Below the pieces are notes generated by a model. The model did no database searches and was not told the DNA's origin. It was given only the letters and a program-made list of their open reading frames with translations. Shown here piece by piece: positions 5,439 through 10,668 of a stretch of DNA of 12,675 bases. The first letter of the stretch is position 1. Every line of letters starts with the position of its first letter. The stretch covers positions 1-12,675 of the forward strand of contig QMXQ01000024.1 in NCBI GenBank assembly GCA_003662205.1. The letters run 5' to 3'. The stretch is from Candidatus Bathyarchaeota archaeon. GTDB taxonomy: Archaea > Thermoproteota > Bathyarchaeia > TCS64. The translations under genes and the position numbers were made by a program.

Positions 5439-7294
5439 TGGTGACCTGCGTGAAGTGCGGCGCGAGGCTGGAGGCTGGGGTCTGCCCTAATTGTGGTTAT
5501 AACCCTCTCAGCTTTAGCGAGGGCGACCTCTCCATTACGCTGCTGTCAGCCGACGGCGTCAGGGTTCCCGCCTCTAACCTGTTCTACCGTAACGAGGGCT
5601 GCGTCCTAGTCGGGGAGCTCACGTACAGCCACGCCCACGTCGAGAAGGTTGTGAAGAGGCGCGGGAAGGAGGAGGTCGTCGAGTACGACACGATCACGCC
5701 GGTCCTCGTCTGGGCCCTCCACGGGGGCGGAGGAGTGGAGAGAAGCCTGAAGCCGCTGCAGATGGCGCGGACGCTGAACGTGGCCGGGCGCACGGTCCTG
5801 GTTGAGCTTAAGACTCGGAGCGCGGCGGTCTTTGACACCCTCATAGACCTTGACGTGGCCCGGGAGTTCGTTGAGGGGCGGGACTGCATCGGCTGGAGGG
5901 AGGCGTACGACCGCATCAAGGCTGAGCTTAGGCGGTTCGTGAGCTTCGGCTGGGACCCTCGGCTCTACGACGTGGTCTCGTGCTGGGTGTTGGGGACGTA
6001 TTTTGTCGAGGCCTTCAGCACCTATCCTTTTCTCTACCCATACGGGTCGCAGGGAAGTGGGAAGAGCCGCCTCCTCTTCACGGCGACCCTGCTCAGCAGG
6101 CATGGCTTCATAGCCACGGACCCCAGCGATGCGTCCCTCTACAGGAGCGCTGAGGCGTTCAGGCCGTCGATGGGAGTGGATGAGTCGCTGCTAGGGAAGG
6201 GCGCGTGGAAGATCATAAGGACGGCGTTCAAGCGCGGGACCAAGGTTCCCAGGGTCGAGAAGACGAGTAAGGACGAGTTCATCCTCGGCCTCTTCGAGAC
6301 TTATATGCCCGTGATCTTCGCGTCGACGGAGAAGCCGACTCAGCTGGGCGGTCAGGAGGCGGACGAGGCGCGAGCGATATTCCTCTATATGCAGCAGGAG
6401 CGGGACCCGATAGGCAGGGACCCCGAGGTATCCGACTTTCACGATCTCCGGAACGAGCTCTACCTTCTCAGACTCCTCCGCATAGGGGAAGTTCTGAAGA
6501 TACTCCGAGTTGAGGAGGAGGCCATCCGGGGCTTCCGAGGCCACGAGAGAGAGGTGTGGCTCCCCATCTTCACCATCGCCCGCATCGTCGGCGAGGACGT
6601 TTACGGGGCCGTGACGGAGTACGCCGCTGAGGCCAACGCCATAAAGCGGCTGAGCCAGTACCGCGACGAGAAGCTGATCATCGGCGCCATCTGTCAAGTC
6701 TTCAGGCTGAGCAAAACCGAGACGTTGAAGAGGGAGAGGGCGGTCGAGTTCAAGGCCTCCGACCTCCTGCCCCACATCAAAGTCCTCTTAGAGGAGGCGG
6801 GCGAATACGATGAGGCAGCCTTCAGCAAGTTCTGGACCGCGAGACGTGTGGGGCGCATCCTGTCCCGCATGAGCCTCTTCAAACGCCTCCTCCACGGACG
6901 CACAAGGTACACGGTCACGGCCAAGACCTACGGCGACCTCGTGAGGCGCTACGACTACGGAAAGGGTGGGTTAGGTGGATTAGGTGGGCAAAAAAACAAA
7001 GGGTATAGGGATAAAGATAATCCACCCCAACCCAAGGGTGGGTTAGATAAACACCTACACCCTTTGAAAAATATCCCACCTAACCCACCTAATCCACCCC
7101 CTGAGCCTCTTCAGGATAAGATGGAGCGGGTTCTGGAGGCCCTGCAAGGCTTCCCCGACAAGGTCTCCGAGTTCGGCCTCAACCAGAAGCTGAGGATGGA
7201 CCCCGAGGAGCTCCGTAGGGTTCTGGAGCTGCTGAAGCAGGATAGGCGGGTCTTCAACCCGGCTCCAGGCTACTGGAGGGCGGCATCACCATGA
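5435..7294 (+). CDS. Zinc-ribbon AAA-like ATPase, probable replication helicase or initiator
   Basis: A 619-residue protein. An N-terminal zinc ribbon is formed by Cys5, Cys8, Cys17 and Cys20 (CVKCGARLEAGVCPNCGYNP). After a region of about 130 residues comes an ATPase core: Walker A YGSQGSGKS (203-211), Walker B SMGVDES (245-251), and a sensor-like strand VIFASTEKP (293-301), followed by EADEARAIFLYM with Arg313 as a possible arginine finger. A helical domain follows to about 507. Residues 510-558 are a low-complexity linker, Gly-rich then Pro-rich (GGLGGLGG ... PPNPPNPPPEP), encoded by a large DNA palindrome. The last 55 residues look like a small winged helix. The stop overlaps the primase start (ATGA), which points to a helicase-primase pair. 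I do not recognise a named subfamily; helicase versus initiator ATPase is undecided. GTG 5435 or ATG 5438 may start it; GGGGAGG at 5423-5429 suits both. Confidence 0.8.
   Translation: MMVTCVKCGARLEAGVCPNCGYNPLSFSEGDLSITLLSADGVRVPASNLFYRNEGCVLVGELTYSHAHVEKVVKRRGKEEVVEYDTITPVLVWALHGGGGVERSLKPLQMARTLNVAGRTVLVELKTRSAAVFDTLIDLDVAREFVEGRDCIGWREAYDRIKAELRRFVSFGWDPRLYDVVSCWVLGTYFVEAFSTYPFLYPYGSQGSGKSRLLFTATLLSRHGFIATDPSDASLYRSAEAFRPSMGVDESLLGKGAWKIIRTAFKRGTKVPRVEKTSKDEFILGLFETYMPVIFASTEKPTQLGGQEADEARAIFLYMQQERDPIGRDPEVSDFHDLRNELYLLRLLRIGEVLKILRVEEEAIRGFRGHEREVWLPIFTIARIVGEDVYGAVTEYAAEANAIKRLSQYRDEKLIIGAICQVFRLSKTETLKRERAVEFKASDLLPHIKVLLEEAGEYDEAAFSKFWTARRVGRILSRMSLFKRLLHGRTRYTVTAKTYGDLVRRYDYGKGGLGGLGGQKNKGYRDKDNPPQPKGGLDKHLHPLKNIPPNPPNPPPEPLQDKMERVLEALQGFPDKVSEFGLNQKLRMDPEELRRVLELLKQDRRVFNPAPGYWRAASP
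6964..7099. repeat. 136-bp imperfect palindrome inside the ATPase linker
   Basis: The sequence pairs with itself without gaps around a centre at 7031.5. Outer arms 6964-7009 and 7054-7099 include GGTGGG/CCCACC and TTAGGTGG/CCACCTAA units and a CAAAGGGT-like block facing ACCCTTTG. Inner arms CCACCC (7022-7027) and GGGTGG (7036-7041) share the same centre. Within each arm a GGTGGxTTA unit is repeated in tandem. The A-rich filler differs from the codon use of the rest of the gene. At protein level the left arm gives Gly-Gly-Leu repeats and the right arm Pro-Pro-Asn repeats. Confidence 0.85.
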
Positions 7295-8286
7295 TGCAGG
7301 TACGCTCCGACCTCCTAGAGGCGTTCTGGGTTGAGTGGTTCGGACCCGAACCCCGAGAACTCGGGGACCCGGTCAGGTGGATCGCCCCCAACCCGGCGGA
7401 TCTGCTGGAGCTCGCCCCTGAATCCCAGGGCCCAGTCTTCATGAGCGTGAACTACTACGAGGCGCCGAACACGGTTTCAAGCATAGATAAGCTGTTCTTC
7501 GACTTCGACCACGAGGACCTCAACCTCGCCTGGGAGGACGCCCGAGTATTCGCCCATCGACTCAGAACATACTACGGCATCGAGCCCCTCCTATGCTTCT
7601 CAGGGCGGAAGGGCTACCACCTCTACGCCTTCCTCGAGAGGCCTATCGGTCGCGACCTGTCCCCCGACCACCTGAAGGCGATTTACGATCGGCTGCAGCG
7701 CATGCTCATCGGCAGGGGCGAGTACCCGACCCTCGACCGCGCCGTGCTGGGCGACGTGAAGCGCCTCGCTCGCGTCCCGTACACCCGCCACGAGAAGAGT
7801 GGAGAGCTCTGCGTACCCGTGGACATGGAGAGGAGACCCGTCCTCCTCCTCCCCGGCTTCAAACAGGCATACCGTGAGCACGGAGTCCCCTACAGCTTGA
7901 CGGTTCAAGCCGCGCGGCAGATCACGGAGGAGATCCTAGACAAGTCCACAAAGCGGAGACGGATGCCGTCGCAACGCCGAAGGCTGGAGGGCATGAGGCC
8001 CTGCATAGCGGCCGCCATAAACAGCAGCCACATGGATCACAAGATGAGAGTCGCCGTCGCCGCCGAGCTCCACGCCGACGGCTGGAGCGAACCCCGCATA
8101 ATCGACGCCTTCAGGGGACAGGGCGACTTCAACCCCAAGGTGACGGCCTACCAAGTCAGAAGCGTAATCCGGGGCGGCATCAAGCCCTTCCGATGCTCCA
8201 CCATCCAAGGCTTAGGCGGATGCCTCGGAGATTCATGCTCCATCTACAGGTGGAGAAAAAGAAAGGGAGGTGAAAAAAATTGGTGA
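7291..8286 (+). CDS. Archaeo-eukaryotic primase (PriS-like) with PriL-like Fe-S tail
   Basis: A 331-residue protein that should make primers for element replication. The polymerase domain (about 1-200) has the metal motif LFFDFDHE (Asp71, Asp73), the nucleotide-binding motif SGRKGYHLYAF (104-114, His110), and the third motif region TLDRAVLGDVKRLARVPYTRH (Asp149, Arg158, Arg161, His167). These are the three signatures of the AEP superfamily. After a basic linker (KRRRMPSQRRR), residues 234-320 resemble the PriL C-terminal/PriCT domain: PCIAAAI with Cys238, HKMRVAVAAEL, a segment DFNPKVTAYQVRSVI, and FRCSTIQGLGGCLGDSC with Cys302, Cys311 and Cys316. Four cysteines in this layout fit a 4Fe-4S cluster. 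So catalytic and regulatory halves, separate proteins in cellular archaeal primase, sit in one chain. It overlaps the ATPase gene by 4 bp and the next gene by 7 bp. Confidence 0.88.
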   Translation: MMQVRSDLLEAFWVEWFGPEPRELGDPVRWIAPNPADLLELAPESQGPVFMSVNYYEAPNTVSSIDKLFFDFDHEDLNLAWEDARVFAHRLRTYYGIEPLLCFSGRKGYHLYAFLERPIGRDLSPDHLKAIYDRLQRMLIGRGEYPTLDRAVLGDVKRLARVPYTRHEKSGELCVPVDMERRPVLLLPGFKQAYREHGVPYSLTVQAARQITEEILDKSTKRRRMPSQRRRLEGMRPCIAAAINSSHMDHKMRVAVAAELHADGWSEPRIIDAFRGQGDFNPKVTAYQVRSVIRGGIKPFRCSTIQGLGGCLGDSCSIYRWRKRKGGEKNW

Positions 8287-8618
8287 AAGTCTACAAGGTG
8301 GATCCAAACGACCCGGACTACTGCGATGACTCGATGTACCGACCGGAGGACTGGGAGGAGTTCCTGCAGAGGCAGGAGGACCACCGCCGCGAGGTCATGA
8401 CCTACATAAACGAGGCCGACGAGAAGGGCTGGATCGAGGAGCTCAACGCCTACGGCTTCATACTGGCCCTGAGACTCCAAGACTACAGAGACTTCTACAG
8501 ATACAAGGACCAGATGCCGAAATGGCAGGCCCGAGAGTGCAAGTACATGATTATCATGTACTCCGAGATCGTGGACCACGTGAAGGAGGTCTTGAGGAAG
8601 AGGAGGCAGGGGCTATGA
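8280..8618 (+). CDS. Hypothetical acidic helical protein
   Basis: The product is 112 residues from TTG 8280 (or 111 from GTG 8283). The near-perfect GGGAGGTGA at 8265-8273 supports a start here, inside the end of the primase gene. The N-terminus is acidic (DPNDPDYCDDSMY), followed by long charged helices EDWEEFLQRQEDHRREVMTY and FILALRLQDYRDFYRYKDQ, and a basic end KEVLRKRRQGL. There is no membrane segment. The stop overlaps the next start as ATGA. No family is recognised; translation coupled to the primase suggests a partner of the replication machinery. Confidence 0.7.
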   Translation: MVKVYKVDPNDPDYCDDSMYRPEDWEEFLQRQEDHRREVMTYINEADEKGWIEELNAYGFILALRLQDYRDFYRYKDQMPKWQARECKYMIIMYSEIVDHVKEVLRKRRQGL

Positions 8619-9214
8619 CCACGCCGGCGCGAGACGAGGACCGGATGAGGGCGGACAGCTTCTTCCAGCGCCCCAGCTTCAACGCAAAGGAGCGCCTAAT
8701 CTGCAGCCACCTGATCGAGACCATCAACGCGAAGCCCCTCGAAACCGTCCTCCACGTCACCAGGGCCGCCCTCCTCCTCGACCCCGACACCCGGGCCCGG
8801 CTCAGCATCGACGGCAAGCAGATGCGAGGACTGTTCAGCGTCGCCTACCGCCTCGCAAACCCAGCCATCAAACCCGACCACAGCGGGAAAACCTACCGCG
8901 TCAGCCTCCGCAACCTCGACCACAAGCGCCTCGTCAAGCCGTGGTTCAAGGAACACGTGATGGTCAAGCTGCCCGAGTCTGACATGGAGAAGCACGTCGA
9001 GCTCCTCAAATCCATGTCCTTCGAGAGCCGGGTGCAGTGGATCACGGACCGAATGAGCGAGGTCGGGTATCACACCCTCGTCGGCTGCTTCCTAGACTGG
9101 TGCATGGCCAGGGTCCAGGAGACGGCGGGTAAGCTCGCCACCACCATTAGCCCCGAGACCTACGGGGAGCTCTTCAGAATGGTGACGGAGAGGCGGAGAC
9201 GTGCGGATACTTAG
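8615..9214 (+). CDS. Hypothetical protein, 199 aa
   Basis: I chose ATG 8615-8617 because it overlaps the preceding stop (ATGA) and follows GGAGGCAGGGG; the frame opens earlier at 8522 but only as a shadow of the previous gene. The product is mostly helical and basic, with FNAKERLICSHLIETINAKP, a segment LSIDGKQMRGLFSVAYRLAN that could be an HTH, and a C-terminal stretch VGCFLDWCMARVQETAGKL. No catalytic motif, signal peptide or clear jelly-roll pattern is visible, so a capsid role is unlikely. It sits between primase and ATPase genes. No family is recognised. Confidence 0.7.
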   Translation: MTTPARDEDRMRADSFFQRPSFNAKERLICSHLIETINAKPLETVLHVTRAALLLDPDTRARLSIDGKQMRGLFSVAYRLANPAIKPDHSGKTYRVSLRNLDHKRLVKPWFKEHVMVKLPESDMEKHVELLKSMSFESRVQWITDRMSEVGYHTLVGCFLDWCMARVQETAGKLATTISPETYGELFRMVTERRRRADT

Positions 9215-10322
9215 ATGGGGGCGCTGGCTGGGCGACGGCGTGGAGTTCAGGCACGCCCTCACCTACGCCGCGTTCGGCGTCCGCGGCTCAGGCAAGTCCA
9301 CCCTCCTGGAGCACATCGCCCAGGAGTTCCTCTCCGGCGGCTGCCCCGTCCTCGACATATTCGGCAGCCGAGACGGGGAGGGGCTCGCATGGCTCAGGAG
9401 CCCGTGGGTCACGGAGAATGATAAGCGGGTGCTGCTCCTCCACGGCGACAACACCAACGTATCCTCACCATGGGACTCAAAGCCCGCAAGCAAGTACACC
9501 GTGGACGACCTGCAGCGCTACGACCTGGTCATATCCGCCAGCCCCCTCTACTCCTCCATAGACGTAGAGTACAGCCAAATCAACAAGGTGATAGACGAGG
9601 TGTACAGCCGCGTCGTCTGGAGGACCCCCGCCTACCTACTCATCAGGGAGGCGGCGAACCTGCTCTACAGCCGGATGAAGGTGTCCTCGGACCAGACGCT
9701 GGCCAAGGCGCAGCTCACGTACTTCACCCGCGAGGCCCGGCACTGCGGCTTCTCGCTGGGTCTCGACACGCAGAAGCTGTCCAGCATCGACGTGGACGTC
9801 AGGATCACCTTCGACTACATATTCTTCAAATCCCTCGGCATCTACGGGCTCCCCAGCGACCTATCCTGGCTTTACTCGTTCTACCGTCCCGCACGCCTCC
9901 AGAGGATGCCCGTGGACATGTTCGTCCTCCTCACGGGCAGGGGCAGCCACGGAGTCGGCATCTTCCCCTACCACGACTGGCATAAGCAGGCTGGGGAGGA
10001 CATACTGAAGGCCGTAGGCGTCGAGGTGGATCACGGAGAGCTCATCGTTGAGACAAAGCCCGCCCGCGTCGTGGGCGACCTCCAACACGCCCAGATGATC
10101 CAGATGAGGCAGGACGGCTTCAACTACCGGGAGATCTCGGAGGCCCTAAAGGTGTCGAAGAGCACACCTTGGACCCACATCCACGCGCATAACGAGGAGG
10201 TGAGGAGAACCGGGTCATGCAGCAGGTGCCGGAGGGCAAAGTCCCCGCTAGTGGACAAGATAGTGGGCGAGGGAGGGGGCCTACCCCAGGACAGTATTAA
10301 AACCCCGACCGTTCGCCCATAA
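9201..10322 (+). CDS. HerA/FtsK-like P-loop ATPase with C-terminal HTH and zinc knuckle
   Basis: A 373-residue protein from GTG 9201, with GGAGAGGCGGAGAC upstream and a 14-bp overlap with the previous gene. Walker A is GVRGSGKST (26-34). The strand YLLIREAANLL (145-155) occupies the Walker B place, but the usual Asp-Glu is Arg149-Glu150. LGLDTQKLSSID (187-198) matches the sensor strand with Gln191 typical of the HerA/FtsK group, which pumps double-stranded DNA in segregation, conjugation or viral packaging. After about residue 293, QMIQMRQDGFNYREISEALK and KVSKSTPWTHIH form an HTH, followed by a CxxC pair (Cys340, Cys343). A translocase with its own DNA-binding tail could act in partition, packaging or transfer of the element. 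Being the last gene before attR, it may also serve recombination. The broad superfamily call is fairly secure; the role is not. Confidence 0.78.
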   Translation: MRILRWGRWLGDGVEFRHALTYAAFGVRGSGKSTLLEHIAQEFLSGGCPVLDIFGSRDGEGLAWLRSPWVTENDKRVLLLHGDNTNVSSPWDSKPASKYTVDDLQRYDLVISASPLYSSIDVEYSQINKVIDEVYSRVVWRTPAYLLIREAANLLYSRMKVSSDQTLAKAQLTYFTREARHCGFSLGLDTQKLSSIDVDVRITFDYIFFKSLGIYGLPSDLSWLYSFYRPARLQRMPVDMFVLLTGRGSHGVGIFPYHDWHKQAGEDILKAVGVEVDHGELIVETKPARVVGDLQHAQMIQMRQDGFNYREISEALKVSKSTPWTHIHAHNEEVRRTGSCSRCRRAKSPLVDKIVGEGGGLPQDSIKTPTVRP

Positions 10323-10342
10323 TCGCCTCCTCATCAAAGGGC

Positions 10343-10382
10343 GAAAAACGTTTTTCCGGACGCCGGAGCCCTCTAGAGGGCT
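10343..10382. terminator. Three abutting palindromes at the operon end
   Basis: Just after the last stop lie GAAAAACGTTTTTC (10343-10356, perfect), TCCGG-ACG-CCGGA (10355-10367, perfect stem), and AGCCCTCTAGAGGGCT (10367-10382, perfect 16-bp palindrome). Each touches the next. The first contains T5, and the set lies between converging transcription from the element operon and the amidohydrolase fragment. They could be a bidirectional terminator, or protein-binding or replication sites near the att junction. Confidence 0.5.
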
Positions 10383-10383
10383 A

Positions 10384-10623
10384 TTAACATGTGCTAAAAA
10401 ACTTGAAGTTATGTATGTGGGCGTCCACAAACCCGGGGAGGACGGCCTTCCCCCTCGCGTCGAAGACCCTCTCGGCGCCGCCGTATCTCCTCTCCAGCTC
10501 GTGGGTCTTCCCCACGGCCGCGATCCTGTCTCCCTCGATGGCGACAGCGCCGTCCTCGATGGTGCCGACGCCCTCGCCCCGCATGGTGAGGACGAACCCG
10601 TGCTTGATGAGGATGTCAGTCAA
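10384..10623 (-). CDS. Amidohydrolase, N-terminal part, interrupted by the element
   Basis: This is the first 71 residues of the interrupted amidohydrolase plus 8 residues read from the element (NFKFFSTC). It starts at TTG 10621-10623 and shows the usual N-terminal composite beta domain: ILIKHGFVLTM, GTIEDGAVAIEGDRIAAVG, and VFDARGKAVLPGFVDAHIH. Asp67, His69 and His71 belong to the first metal motif. The junction falls exactly after the shared Ala-His codons, where the other fragment resumes with HIHTSLSLL. The gene lies 45 bp downstream of the aldolase-Fae gene in the same direction, so the two were probably one operon; a CCCCCTTTTT run between them may weaken read-through. The fragment alone cannot form the TIM barrel. 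Confidence 0.9.
   Translation of the reverse strand: MTDILIKHGFVLTMRGEGVGTIEDGAVAIEGDRIAAVGKTHELERRYGGAERVFDARGKAVLPGFVDAHIHNFKFFSTC
10400..10429 (+). other. attR
   Basis: The right junction consists of the element arm (10400-10416, ending AAGTTATGTAT), central GTGGGC (10417-10422) and the host arm GTCCACA (10423-10429). The element arm is the reverse complement of the attL element arm at 15 of 17 positions. The host arm is the reverse complement of the attL host arm TGTGGAT except for one base. The arm also contains a small dyad, AACTT-G-AAGTT (10400-10410). Confidence 0.85.
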
Positions 10624-10668
10624 CCCTAACCCTGCCAGAAGTTCTAGAAAAAGGGGGTGGGACGGCGT

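Larger units (their letters stand above)
1520..10422. mobile_element. Integrated plasmid-like element inside the amidohydrolase gene
   Basis: The element is bounded by identical 8-bp cores ATGTGGGC at 1520-1527 and 10415-10422; core-to-core distance is 8,895 bp. Deleting one core copy plus everything between rejoins the two amidohydrolase fragments in frame as ...GFVDAHIHTSLSLL..., giving a 478-residue protein. It carries a tyrosine integrase next to attL, an AT-rich toxin-antitoxin/regulator block, and an overlapping plus-strand operon with a replication ATPase, a primase and a HerA/FtsK-like ATPase. No capsid, portal, relaxase or pilus gene is visible, so a plasmid-derived integrative element is the simplest reading. 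A cryptic or satellite virus is possible, because two small genes are unidentified and the last ATPase could serve packaging. The integrase gene lies wholly on one side of attL and is not split, unlike SSV-type integrases. Confidence 0.9.

Noticed and set aside
6964..7099. CRISPR-like array
   Set aside because: The repeats are short, partly inverted, lack unique spacers of uniform length and lie in frame inside a gene; no Cas gene is present.
4550..10322. Conjugative element or complete virus genome
   Set aside because: No relaxase, pilus, capsid, portal or membrane-rich structural gene is visible; a single HerA/FtsK-like ATPase is not enough for either call.
1520..10422. Intron or intein as the cause of the split amidohydrolase
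   Set aside because: The insert carries its own integrase, replication and toxin-antitoxin genes, the junction is a recombinase-type dyad, and no splicing motifs or homing endonuclease are visible.
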